In this document: piece by piece, positions 54,501 to 63,406 of the stretch | Layout of the letters: every line of letters begins with the position of its first letter | Position numbering within the stretch: the stretch's first letter is position 1 | Assembly: GCA_018806985.1 (NCBI GenBank) | Contig: JADANN010000458.1 | Location: forward strand, 3,286,001 to 3,350,000 | Source of the DNA: Angiostrongylus vasorum | Lineage: Eukaryota; Nematoda; Chromadorea; Rhabditida; Metastrongylidae | Direction: 5' to 3' | DNA: 64,000 nucleotides | Made by a program: the position numbers and the translations under genes | Notes under the pieces: model-generated | The model's database searches: none | What the model was told of the DNA's origin: nothing | The model's input: the letters and a program-made list of their open reading frames with translations, nothing else

Positions 54501-57500
54501 AAGTTATGACAATGAAAAATTAGGATGCTATAATAAAGTGTTAACAGATTTCCGAATTTGTTTTACAAACGCATTTTTATGAAAAGTAATGGCGTAAAAG
54601 CTGACTGTTTGCTGGCTCGATGAATGAGAGCGGAAAGTGTCGCCAGTTGAGGTGCAGAGCCTCCAACAGACGGTGTTGAAGTGCTCAACACCATACGTGT
54701 ATTATTCCAATTATCGCCTGTATTCTGCTCGACGACACCATAACAGCATAACTGGAAGAAATCCGCTGAATCGTCTCAGCGTGGAAGACGAAAAACTCAA
54801 TTACAAAAATTTTCTGGTTGATGTCGTATCATCAGTTCGACAAGTTCGTTTATGTGGGAACAGAGAGAATGCTCCTGAATTGCCTCCCAATTTTTGGACT
54901 TATCAACGACTTACAACCAAAATGATACTCAGATGTTTGGAGAACTCAGGTCCTACGGCAGATTCGAAGCAGCGATTACCCTTTCCGGAGCTCATGTATT
55001 ATCCCCTGCACCGCTAAGGACCTTTCTTTGCCTTTCTCTCGACCAAAATTTTCCCTGACGGTGCCATCAGCAATCACCCGTCAGCGGGAATGATCTGGGG
55101 AGCATAACTCGGCAATGGATCCAGTTAAAATGAAGCTGCAGTCAAAATCGCTATGTAGAAATTATTTTAAAAAATTCTTCCAAAAGAATTCCAAATGTTT
55201 GGAATATTCTCAAAAATATTTAAACTGAAAGAGTTATTATTGCTACGGATTTTTTTATTCCATATATCATCTAAAAATCTATGCATGTGAGCATGTGGCA
55301 TATGAAAACTCTCAAACATTCCATTACAGCAGAGTGTCAGCGGAGAGTATTTGAATGGAAAAGAGACCTCGTAGAGCACCTGTACTTGGACTTGGATAGA
55401 TTCCGTTGACCGGTTGTGTGGGCAACCCAGCATAATTTTCTTTCGTTTTCCTCTCGCCAAATCGTAAATTATGGTGACAGTCCTCTTCGAACACGGTGAC
55501 GTCCACGAGGCGCATTCTGCTATCCTAAAATCGTTGCTATCTGCGAGTGCAGATGGTTGATGTTCGTCACGAAAGCGTTCGTCCATCGTTTGGGTAGTTT
55601 TCTAAGAGGAAGCCAGCATTCTGTTGAAGTCCAACCACTGTGATTTCTAATCTGTTCCTTTCCTTCATCCTTCACTCGTTCTTCCTATTCTGTGACTGGT
55701 CTATCTGTGTTTCGCTATCGATATGTATTCCCCTGGATCCCGAAGATGGAATAAGTTCCGAACATTTGAGTTGCGCATTTCGACTAGACATTGTGAAAGC
55801 AGGTTATATTTCAGAAATATCATTCAAGCGCTATGTGGGTGATGCACAGATTTCCTGACGTGGCTGATCTATTAGCTCAAGACTGCTACATTAGAGAACG
55901 CTATCAGCACTGCTGAATCGAGAATGTAAGCACGAAGTTTTGGGTCCTTTAGTTCGTCGGTAACTCCTTTGAGTGTCTGAATGCGGCCCATACTGCTCTC
56001 CTTCTTCTGTATAATTTTCCCTTTGTGTTGGTGTCCATGTTCAGTGAACATCCAAGGTACATGTACGATGTGGTTTCTGTGGTCAGAGAACATCCAGTTC
56101 GATTTGTTCACCCCTCCCACAAGGGGCTTTTCATGAACTGGCTCTCTGTCCTATTTGTACACTGTCCAATCTTTTCCCCGCTTCGTTGAATTCATTGACT
56201 ATCTGCTTCACTGGTACTCCTAGAAAAAGATGACGATGTAACCTGCGAAATGAGATTTGATACGAATTTCCCATCCCTATGTATGCCCTTCTCGTCACAA
56301 TCCACTGACTTCATTATCCACTGCGGAGCGGCAGTAAACAGCTTCAGCAATATTGCGTCGCCTCGTCGAACTCCTTTCCCGATGGGTATGATGAAGGGTC
56401 GATGAAAAAGCTGTGCATTTGTTCCGCAGCTCCGATAACAGTCTCCTACTCTTCGTGTATAGGACGAGTCCACGCCTTGGTTAACGAGTATTCATAGGAT
56501 TGCATTCGTTTCGACGGTGTTAAACGTTTTCTCATAGTAGATGCAGATTAGGACAAGTAACATATGGTACTCCCGATAGATTGCTGTGATCCGTGATACG
56601 GCTTGGATGCGGTCCCTTTCGGAACCCGGCTTGCTCAACTGGTTGTGCCTCATCAAAGGTCCTCGATATGAAGGGAAAGATAATTTTCGTCAACAGCTTG
56701 TAGAGTAAACTCAACAAGCGTGCTGGACGGCAGTTACGAAGATCCCTTCGAGCACCTTTCTTAGGTATGGGAACTGCATAGTGGAAAAGATGTGCTTTCC
56801 GTTATTAACATCTTTCTTCTTCAGCGCGGATACCGAAACACTGTAGTCGCAAGGATCCCGACGGCGCTTCGTCAGACTGGACGAATTTTTGAGCTACTTC
56901 CAGCTCCTTTTTCATATACTGATCTAAATTCTTCTGCAAAGACATTCTACAGCTGACAGTCATTATCAGCTGTGTTAGGTGTGTTGCAGTAGGACCAAGC
57001 TTCAGTTTCCTTCTCTTTTCGTGCAATGAGGTGATAGAGATGCGGTTTGAACCTGCCTTTGAGGAGCTCAGGAGAGTTCAGCTGAATTTTTAAGTCCTTC
57101 GACAATCACCTCGTATTTTTTTGGGTGGATCTGCCCTTGTCTGTCAGTCATATGAGAAAATTTTATTGACAATATCCTCGGCATACACTCCTGTTTCGTT
57201 TTCCTTGGATGACGATAGAAATTCTTTTTCCATCTTATAGCTGGATCGAATACTTGCACGGAGAAGACGGTGATCAGATCCAGTGTAGTGTCCATGTACA
57301 GCTCTCAAAGATGCACCATCTTCTGTCCATGAGAATATGGTCGATCTCCGTACAAATAATGGCGCTAAGAGATTCTCATATCTGTCGGCGATTTCCTCTC
57401 TAGTCGAAAAAATGAATTGCCATGAAAGAGGTGCGGTACGGACAGGAGTCCTACGAGATGATTTCCATTCCGTTCTCCTAGACTAAGAGCGACTTTGTAG

Positions 57501-60500
57501 AGTAACCACGGTAAAATGCTAGCGAATTCAGAAAAAAAAGACTGTACCCCCCAAACGGAAATACTCTTGTATAGGTTCATTGCTCATGTGTTTCACATTC
57601 CAATAGATTGGCTAAGAAACAGCAGTTTTCCTTGTTTTTTGCTAAGTCATAGGTGTAAATTTGGTTGGGTTCGATAAGCGGCAAATCAACAATGATCAAC
57701 CGCTTTAAGATAAGAACGATATGCTCTAATAGGTAAACAGGCTGTTCTTTTCACCTTCACAGTACTTCCATTCCCTCCTTCGGTCGTAGTAGCCGCACGA
57801 ATATCGTATGCTGGTCGCCAGCTCGCACAGTACACCTCAAAAACACTTCACAGTAAGAAGAGGCATGATAACGAACACAGTGATAGGATTCTTCCTAGAA
57901 GATGTTTGGTGGTTAGGCTGAGGTTCTGCAAGGAGGAGAGCAGCTAAGGAATTTCGCTACAGTACTGCAGCAACAAGCACAGGATGGGATCGTGTGGCCG
58001 AAGTCTAACACTTGACACTCACTCCAAGCACGAATATATATTTGTGCTTGGCGAAAAGATTTCCTTTAAATCCAAATCCCTTCATCGACGTTTTCAAGAG
58101 AAGAAAATACATTTCATCATAACTTGTGCACTTGTACAAAACTCTCATCCTTCATTATCAGCGTATTTAATTGGTTACCCGAAAAAAATTGACAAAATAA
58201 CCACCATTCTCAGGAAGGCGTTTATTCAATTGTGAAAACCATATTTTGATAAGAACTAGACCAGATTAACTGTAAGCAGAGATGGCAGCGCTAGTCAACT
58301 TTCCGATTTCACCATTCACGTTCATCCGTCACCAATGGACTGCTGCATTAGTACAGAAGCGGGGAAACACCGAATACCAGCGGAAAAAATCGACGGCAAA
58401 GAAACTACAGGGAACCCAAAAAAGCCAAAAACCTTTTCTTTGAGCACGTTCCACTTTGACGCTAACACGTGTCCTAGACGGCACTTTCCTACGTTCTACG
58501 GCTCACGTTCCTATTTCTTGGCGACAACATGACACTTCAACAAGATTTATTTTTTTCGCAGATTCGAATCACTAACATAATCGATAAACTTGGATGTATT
58601 GAATTCCATATGGAACCTTCGCACCTATACTACTTAACTGGTTTTATTTTCACTTTTTCAGTAGCAATACTGTTGATATATCATGTTCAAAGAACCTAAT
58701 ATTTAGGATTTCGGTCAAGCCCGCATTCATTTAGGTGACTAAATTCAGCGTCCCTCTCAGTATTTCTGAATGAGAACATATTGACGTCACAACTTCTTCA
58801 ATTTCAAACCTGATAGGAGACAAACAACTCAACGCTTGCCGGCGACTCCATTTCCACCATAATTGTAATGTTCCTAAAAAGTTAACAGAAAAATTGATTT
58901 GCTAGCATAGGCATGCAAATGATTCACAATGGAACTGCTGTTTTTCGACGAAAAAGGCCACTCTGTGAATGTCTAAATCTGAAGTGGATAGGAATTCGAG
59001 ACAAGTCACTTTTTATGAACAACTTCTGAAACACTAAATCTGGACAGCGTGGAGTAGGCTCGACGACACGCACCTAGTACGTTGCTAATGTCGAAGTGTA
59101 ACAACGATATTGTGTAAGGTCACAGCATATTTTCATATAAGAAGAGTCAATTTCGAGACTTCCCCATTGCTGAAATAGCACTCAACCAAACTCGTTATAA
59201 TCCGAAGCAAGCTTTGATAATTTCGATCCGTCATCAGCATCTCCATAACTAACACTTATTGGAACGAATCAGTATAAGTGCCATATTTTCGTCTACTGCT
59301 ATAGAGATAGACCAGATGGATCAGATGGATCTTGCTAAACGCGATCATTTGCGAGAGGCCCGAGCAGAAATGTTGGTTCTTTCACAAGCATATGTGTGGC
59401 CGTGGCTCCTATAGAAGTCATACGATGCGGGGAAAATAGCTGCTTTCATCTTCAACCAAAAATGTTTCGGTAAATAGTGCATTACTAATTGCAATGAAAC
59501 TGTTGGAATGTTAGAATCTACAAATCTGTTTCTACAGGTTACAAGTTCTCCAGTTTTCCCTCGATGAGGTCCATATTTTCTTTAGCCCATGACATATATT
59601 TCCTCCACTTGTTATCGGTTAAAGGCTTGTATTTTAAAAACAAAAGCAGGTGAACGGGCGGAATTTCGTCAAGCATGAGTCCATGGTACTCCCAATGTAT
59701 CGCTAACGCTTTCAGCTGAAGTTCCTCAGACAGAAATTTTAAGGACTTAGATTTTGCTTTCAAGTTTTCGGAAGTTTTAATTCCAAAAATATTTCATTTC
59801 GAAGGAACAGTTTATAAAATGGAAGTCTTTCTTACAAATCTATAAAGTTCCGAAGTCCTGATATACCTTAGTGAACGAGAAATTCCCAACAGTTATCGAA
59901 AAACTTTTGCGGCGAAAGAGTGAGTAATGGCGGCACTTATGTGCGAAACGTGCAAAAGTTTATAGCGCGGCAAACGATCGAAGGCCTTTCAACGTCAGTA
60001 GGTCGCCCACGCTTTGGAGAAGAAATCCCACACAGGTTTCCATATATTATTTCAAAATACGTTGAAACGCAGAATGATGGTCGTTCTCCACATCGGCTAT
60101 CATAGTTCATATCCTATTGAAGATAGGAATGAAAAGAAGTGGTATTCTAATGGAAGCACGGTGCTTCTCATTCACCACTAATTCTAAAGAAGTTGGAGAA
60201 TTCCAATGCTTTGCCATACCTACGGAAAAACACCGCAAAATATTGGAACTGTTTTGCCTCCATTGATTATTGTGTGGGTAATAAAACAGAGTTTTAATTC
60301 GATATTCAGATCAGCAGGACTATTGGAATCCCAAGGACCACTGCCAGCCTTTCATTGGAATAACTAAAGAAGCACTGCTCATTAGGAGAAATCGGTGGGC
60401 ATAATCAATTCAGGTAAAAGTTATGAGATGCCTGCAATCGAAGAAGTCATTAAGACACGACTTGTTCTTGAAAGGGATTACTTAGATAGGAAAAAAATAG

Positions 60501-63406
60501 GTGATGGATAAAGTTAGCCAGGAGAAATACGGAAGCAAATGAAACTATGCAGGGAAAAGTTCTAGTCTACCTTTTCTTAGTGTGACTATCGAAAATCACG
60601 CTTTTTACAGATTAAAATTAAGTAAAGAAGCAACTGAGTTAATGAGTACACAATGACATCGAGACAACTTAAGCGAAACCGATTTCAGTACGACAATTTG
60701 TCTCGGGTTCGGTTACACTTTTGAAGTGAATTCCTGACGTTTTTGTTGGAGCCCCCAAAAATTTCTGCGCTCTCGCCGTATAAAAGACACAGGTTAGCAC
60801 CTTGCCCGTTCTCTCGTCCCATCGTGGCTCGTCCGCTACAATCTTTACTTGACGATTCTGATCTTCATAGGTCCTTTGACCACTTCCTTTTCTCAAATGT
60901 CCGACACAACGAAACTGATCGAAACCGAGTCGATGAAACGGTTTGCTTTATTAGGTGTCACTATCTCCACTGTCGTCACACTGACAACCATTGTTGCTGT
61001 TCCAGTTCTCTGCCTTTACATGCAACGTATTCAATCCGATTTGCAGAATGAAATAAATTTTTGTCGGTCGCGAGGTGGAAACGTCAAGGCTGAATATAAT
61101 AAGGCTTGTTCTTTATTCTTAATTCATTGCTTCAAAAAGCTATCTGTCGCTATTTTTACTTCCGCTCTAGAATTCTATTCACTATTCCATTTCAGCTGGC
61201 TTCTATGCACAATGTTGTGCTAAGCCGTGAGAAACGCCAGATCGAAACATGCTGCTCATGCGGAGTCGGTAATCCAGGACCTCCAGGCGTTCCAGGAGAG
61301 GACGGTTCTCCTGGCCGAGACGGAATTCCCGGAAATCCTGGCCCACCAGGAGAAGACGTCCCTAGAGCTGCCCCTAAGTTTACTGCAGAAGATTTCTGTT
61401 TCGACTGTGGCGACTCTCCCAGTGGACCGCCAGGGCCACCTGGACCCAAAGGATTGGACGGAACACCTGGAGCGCTAGGTGAAGTTGGAGCGCCAGGTCG
61501 ACCTGGACCCCAGGGACCACCCGGACCTCCAGGGTTACCTGGAAACCCAGGAAGAGACGGTCAACCAGGTTCCCCTGGTCAGCCCGGTCAAGTACGGACG
61601 ATACCATCACCTGCTGGTGAACCGGGGCCACCTGGAAATCCTGGCATACAGGGACAACCTGGCATTGATGGAATTCGCGGAATTGCAGGAAGACCCGGAC
61701 TACCCGGACCTCCAGGAGACGATGGTCCTGATGGTGAGCCTGGTGAAACAGGAGAAGATGGACCTTCCGGTGAACCAGGTTGCGATGGGAAAGCGGGATC
61801 ATGTGATCACTGCCCGCCACCTCGGACCGCTCCAGGATATTAGGCATTTAGTAGCAGTGTTCAGATTAAACATCACAGTGAATAGTACTAGTTTCATGCG
61901 TCCAGTTCTTATTTTCAAACAAGCTCATATAATGTGCACTCGTTCTGTTGACATGATCACTTGAAGGAACCAGCACCTCTTTACCGAATCGTATTCGTTT
62001 CCACACCGAAGGTGATCGATTTGTCTTTCGAGAGCCTCTATTTTCTCCGAGTACTGTTCCCATTCGCGTTGTTTTGATCTTAATGTTCTCTTCATGCTCG
62101 ACACAGTTTCGCCTGCAATTGGAAACAATCTGAATATGGTCAAGGATAAATATTATTGATTAAAAGTGATATATTAATCCACACCACAAGGATTCGCACC
62201 ATCGAGTGAATTCCTTTCCAAACTAGATTTGTTTTACTACATTTATTGCACATTTGTATAAGAAAATTCAAATCAAACAAAGCCTAAATTCATGTTTAAA
62301 AATTCTTACAAAAATGATTGCGTTTGTATAGTAAAAGTTCGTCATGAACTACCGTAGAAAGCGAGAAAATTCATAAGGTTGCTTAATGCGTCACTAGTTG
62401 CCAGAAAGCCGATCGACGAAGGTTCTTGAAGCGATTCATGACATACTGTTGATCCATTGACAGTGTGTCTTCTTGACATATTAGCCAACGAATGCGAAGT
62501 CGACGACGGCGAAACCGACGGACCACTTGCTATCTGAAACAGAATACTCAGAAATTTACACGAAATCACTTTGCTGGCCATCCCAATTTCGTTACGACTC
62601 AGAAATTAAGGTCGTTTGGCATTACATTTGAAAAGTTCTAACATTTCTAAAAAACATGTTTCCGTTGCTTATTGATTTCACCAAATGTTCATTATGTTTA
62701 CTGTCGATTTTAATCTACTGTTGTGCAGTTCCCTTAGAAAGTGCAGTCCATATGGGGGTATTAGCATGTAGTTAGTGTCAGAGGTGCCTTGCAACACAGC
62801 TGGATAGGTAGGTGATACCCCCGGGCTCACTCAAGCTTTCATCTCCCTACTGTCCACTTACAAGCTTGTCTGGGAGGATAGCAACACTGACTAAATATAT
62901 CGGTGTACCACCACTAGTGATTGTATAAACCAGATGTGCACTTAAACAGATCTACGAGCTTTGATGAAGTCGAATGCCTGGCGCATCCCTTTGAGATTGA
63001 TTAGCGCCAAAGGCTTTGTCGTTTTTATCTTTTGCTGTCAGATGAACTACCTGATGAGACTATGAGAGGCCAACGACGATCGTGGTCATATTCATCAATA
63101 CTCGTCAATTGTTTAGATAATGTCGTCGCGTGCTGTAATGCACAACGACCACTTCAAATCTCAGTTGCATTCGCATACCTGTCCAGCAACTCCGTCAAGA
63201 ACCTCAATCTGTTTCTGCAACAAACTTATCTCGTCCTCAGCAGCGAACCTCTCATTTTCAGTAATTGCCTTTTCCCGCTCAAGAATTAGAATTTTTTCTG
63301 TCTCTTGTTCCGAATCGACCTGCATCTCCTGGTACTGAACCTCTTGAATCAGAACACCTTTCCCATCTACGCGAACTGACTCACGTTCAATCACTGCAGA
63401 AACATT
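45266..63406 (-). CDS. DUF4140/DUF4139 domain protein (F37C4.5-like), 5' end outside the window
   Basis: Minus-strand exons in the right order encode the two halves of this family. N-terminal DUF4140 comes first ([20 protein letters not shown], a long coiled coil, then VLDGVAGQ). DUF4139 follows, with its hallmark [10 protein letters not shown] and the C-terminal part ([35 protein letters not shown]). Supported exons are 63179-63406, 62353-62533, 61977-62112, 58810-58873, 57755-57835 and 45266-45832; 48584-48758 is probable. The first five join with perfect phase agreement. Exons carrying the family's GEDW/LSTA region and the strand before the last exon were not found between 57.7 and 45.8 kb. 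Molecular function of the family is not established. A collagen gene sits on the opposite strand in the 58874-61976 intron, and other introns contain RTE relics and SINEs. The start codon lies right of position 63406, probably beyond the window. Confidence 0.88.
45935..46126 (-). CDS. Coding-like exon upstream of the last DUF4139 exon, assignment uncertain
   Basis: A 64-codon frame, phase 0 at both ends, reads [40 protein letters not shown] and [20 protein letters not shown], ending FLQE at donor GTAAAC. A 102-base intron separates it from the last DUF4139 exon in compatible phase. Against it, the family normally has an HKVTI-type strand immediately before [10 protein letters not shown], and this exon lacks it. 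The acceptor CACTAG is weakly pyrimidine-tracted. It may be an alternative or spurious exon. Confidence 0.35.
46200..46310 (-). repeat. S5 copy
   Basis: Minus strand GCTCTGAGGAAGGCGAAATC then CGCCGAAATGTCAGC (46251-46284), with AACGCGAGG and AGCCTGGAAAGGTC flanks shared with other S5 copies. Confidence 0.7.
47821..47926 (+). CDS. Coding-like + exon candidate, unrecognised
   Basis: Bounded by acceptor AAAAATTTCAG and donor GTAGGA, the frame reads [20 protein letters not shown], then [14 protein letters not shown] (phase 0 in, 1 out). It lies on the strand opposite the DUF4139 gene. Other frames are also open across it, so coding status is uncertain. Confidence 0.25.
48003..48283 (-). mobile_element. 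S1 SINE-like element
   Basis: A nearly complete reverse copy, from GGATAAGGCTCTCGGCCTTG to the head GGGTGTGGCACAGTGGTTGG (minus strand), with GGGATTGATCCCG B-box region. Confidence 0.82.
48509..48545. repeat. (AT)n microsatellite
   Basis: Alternating A/T run of about 35 bases in a DUF4139 intron, 39 bases from the exon end at 48584. Confidence 0.95.
48584..48758 (-). CDS. Probable internal exon of the DUF4139 gene (Ser/Met-rich linker)
   Basis: After acceptor ACACTTATAG the frame reads [40 protein letters not shown] and [18 protein letters not shown], ending at donor GTATGC in phase 0. DUF4139 proteins typically have a low-complexity Ser/Arg/Met linker here, between the LSTA strand and the last beta strands, and strand and position fit. 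There is no diagnostic motif, so assignment to this gene is inference. Confidence 0.55.
48836..49200 (+). mobile_element. S3 SINE-like element, diverged
   Basis: It contains CACCAAGTCTCCCGTCTC, AAATTGGTACGAGACTTGTC, AACCTCAAGAAGTAGCCGAA and AAACGAATCGAATGC in S3 order. Confidence 0.75.
49302..49573 (-). mobile_element. S1 SINE-like element, probable target-site duplication
   Basis: A full-length reverse copy with A-box TGTGGCACAGTGGTCGG (minus strand). Flanks TTAATTGCCATAA (49281-49293) and TTGATTGTCATAA (49575-49587) agree at 11 of 13 bases. Confidence 0.82.
49710..50062 (-). mobile_element. S3 SINE-like element
   Basis: Reverse copy from TTTTTATACGACCCGTC to AGTGGTACCGATCATC (minus strand), with B-box GGTTCGATCCCG. 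It is embedded in AAT-rich microsatellite sequence. Confidence 0.8.
50304..50675 (-). other. Minus-strand stretch with two long open frames, unassigned
   Basis: One frame runs 123 codons (containing [20 protein letters not shown]). A second, starting at the acceptor ATTTTTGCAG, reads [20 protein letters not shown], then [17 protein letters not shown], and stops. The second looks more protein-like. I cannot name either. It lies in a DUF4139 intron between SINEs and could be a relic of an unrecognised element. Confidence 0.25.
50727..50992 (+). mobile_element. S1 SINE-like element with target-site duplication
   Basis: Head GTGCAATGGTTGGGAAGCG, GGGAATCGATCTCC, core GGGGTCGGTAAATTGG. Flanks TAACAAGACAGGTT (50713-50726) and TAACAAAACAGGTT (50993-51006) differ at one base. 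Confidence 0.85.
51016..54260 (+). mobile_element. RTE-type non-LTR retrotransposon, degenerate, subfamily 1
   Basis: Frames on the + strand follow a hookworm RTE element from end to end, broken by many stops and frameshifts. They show an apurinic-type endonuclease ([10 protein letters not shown] near 51080, IRYFNAKI near 51470, [11 protein letters not shown] near 51530), a connecting segment ([20 protein letters not shown] near 52350), reverse transcriptase ([12 protein letters not shown] near 53130, DDIV-equivalent NDIVVITP near 53430) and the C-terminal RWAGHVM segment near 53980. An S3 SINE (51661-52046) interrupts the endonuclease. No 3' tail was defined. Confidence 0.85.
51661..52046 (-). 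mobile_element. S3 SINE-like element inserted in an RTE relic
   Basis: A full-length reverse copy (minus strand GCGGATAGCACAGTGGTGG to CGTATAAAAACAAAAATT). It splits the endonuclease region of the RTE copy at 51-54 kb. Confidence 0.85.
54947..55155 (-). mobile_element. S2 SINE-like element, partial
   Basis: Reverse copy with AGATTCGAAGCAGCGATTAC, CCTTTCCGGAGCTCATG, CAATCACCCGTCAGCGGG and the 5' head near 55130. The 3' tail is missing. Confidence 0.78.
55872..57590 (-). mobile_element. RTE-type retrotransposon relic, subfamily 2
   Basis: On the minus strand, from right to left, are the end of an endonuclease domain ([20 protein letters not shown] near 57270), [20 protein letters not shown] and [12 protein letters not shown] near 56650, [20 protein letters not shown] near 56370, and a C-terminal part with [19 protein letters not shown] near 55930. 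The GFRKG and GKGVRRGD blocks are RTE reverse-transcriptase motifs. Stops and frameshifts throughout make it dead. It lies in a DUF4139 intron. Confidence 0.75.
57755..57835 (-). CDS. DUF4139 exon with the SWRPAYDIR signature
   Basis: This 27-codon exon, phase 0 at both ends, reads [20 protein letters not shown] then GNGSTVK, ending at donor [16 protein letters not shown] is the most diagnostic motif of the DUF4139 family. The acceptor TTTTTGAG is unusual (GAG rather than CAG). An RTE relic begins about 165 bases further along the intron. Confidence 0.85.
58810..58873 (-). CDS. DUF4139 exon: strand before the SWRPAYDIR motif
   Basis: This 64-base exon follows acceptor ACTTTTTAG and ends at donor GTTTGA. 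It encodes [20 protein letters not shown] plus Gln, which fits the family pattern of two beta strands leading into [16 protein letters not shown]. Phases (2 in, 0 out) match both neighbours, which is strong support for so small an exon. Confidence 0.8.
59539..59763 (-). CDS. Minus-strand ORF, unrecognised, possibly a terminal exon nested in the DUF4139 intron
   Basis: A 74-codon frame ends at a stop at 59539. It contains [40 protein letters not shown] and [20 protein letters not shown], then EGKLENL. It is rich in Lys/Leu/Trp and looks amphipathic-helical and protein-like. The start of the stretch is faintly like nematode fatty-acid/retinol-binding helices, but it does not align well enough to name. 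No convincing acceptor was found upstream. Confidence 0.3.
   Translation of the reverse strand: MKAKSKSLKFLSEELQLKALAIHWEYHGLMLDEIPPVHLLLFLKYKPLTDNKWRKYMSWAKENMDLIEGKLENL
60779..60786 (+). promoter_or_regulatory. TATA box of the collagen gene
   Basis: TATAAAAG lies 111 bases before the collagen start codon at 60897. Strong TATA boxes are common in highly expressed, stage-pulsed nematode cuticle collagen genes. Its presence argues that the nested gene has its own promoter. Confidence 0.65.
60897..61843 (+). CDS. Cuticle collagen, two exons, nested gene
   Basis: Two exons (60897-61082 and 61196-61843; intron GTCAAG...TTTCAG, phase 0) give about 277 residues, typical for nematode cuticle collagens. 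Residues 1-62 start [20 protein letters not shown], have a hydrophobic signal-anchor ([16 protein letters not shown]) and an FCRSR cysteine. Then come a subtilisin/furin-like site (SREKRQ), CCSCG, a first Gly-X-Y block, CFDCGD, a second long Gly-X-Y block, a VRTIPSPA interruption, a third Gly-X-Y block and the tail [13 protein letters not shown]. Such proteins are secreted from hypodermis, cleaved, trimerised and cross-linked by tyrosine and cysteine in the cuticle. The donor GTCAAG is weak but is the only GT keeping frame. It lies wholly inside an intron of the opposite-strand DUF4140/4139 gene. Confidence 0.93.
61977..62112 (-). CDS. DUF4140 protein exon, second coiled coil
   Basis: The acceptor is CCAATTGCAG and the donor is GTGCTG. 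The first two bases complete the Gly codon of the previous exon. It encodes [20 protein letters not shown], then [15 protein letters not shown] and NEYDSVK, a heptad-type helix. It ends in phase 2, completing an Arg codon with the exon at 58873. An alternative donor GTAAAG after 61985 breaks the phase and is rejected. The nested collagen stop codon is 133 bases away on the other strand. Confidence 0.85.
62353..62533 (-). CDS. DUF4140 protein exon, linker and start of second helix
   Basis: The acceptor is TCTGTTTCAG (phase 0) and the donor is GTAGTT (phase 1). It begins [20 protein letters not shown], continuing VLDGVAGQ from the previous exon. It ends [13 protein letters not shown], matching the family pattern LDNLLQFLDFY. 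The middle is Ser-rich and low complexity. Confidence 0.85.
62750..63035 (+). mobile_element. S1 SINE-like element, diverged
   Basis: Landmarks GAGGTGCCTTGCAACACA, GGAGGATAGCAACACTGAC, GATGAAGTCGAATGCCTGG and GCGCATCCCTTTGAGATTG occur in S1 order, inside an intron of the DUF4140 gene. Confidence 0.7.
63179..63406 (-). CDS. DUF4140 exon with coiled coil
   Basis: The 76-codon exon, phase 0 at both ends, follows acceptor TTTTTTCAG and ends at donor GTATGC. It encodes [29 protein letters not shown] and a charged helix with [20 protein letters not shown], ending VLDGVAGQ. The DSVRVEGKG / EVQYQE / LDGVAGQ blocks are typical of DUF4140 proteins. Confidence 0.88.

Noticed and set aside
61380..61847. 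155-codon minus-strand ORF and other long frames over the collagen
   Set aside because: They are antisense or frame-shifted shadows of the repetitive Gly-X-Y coding sequence.
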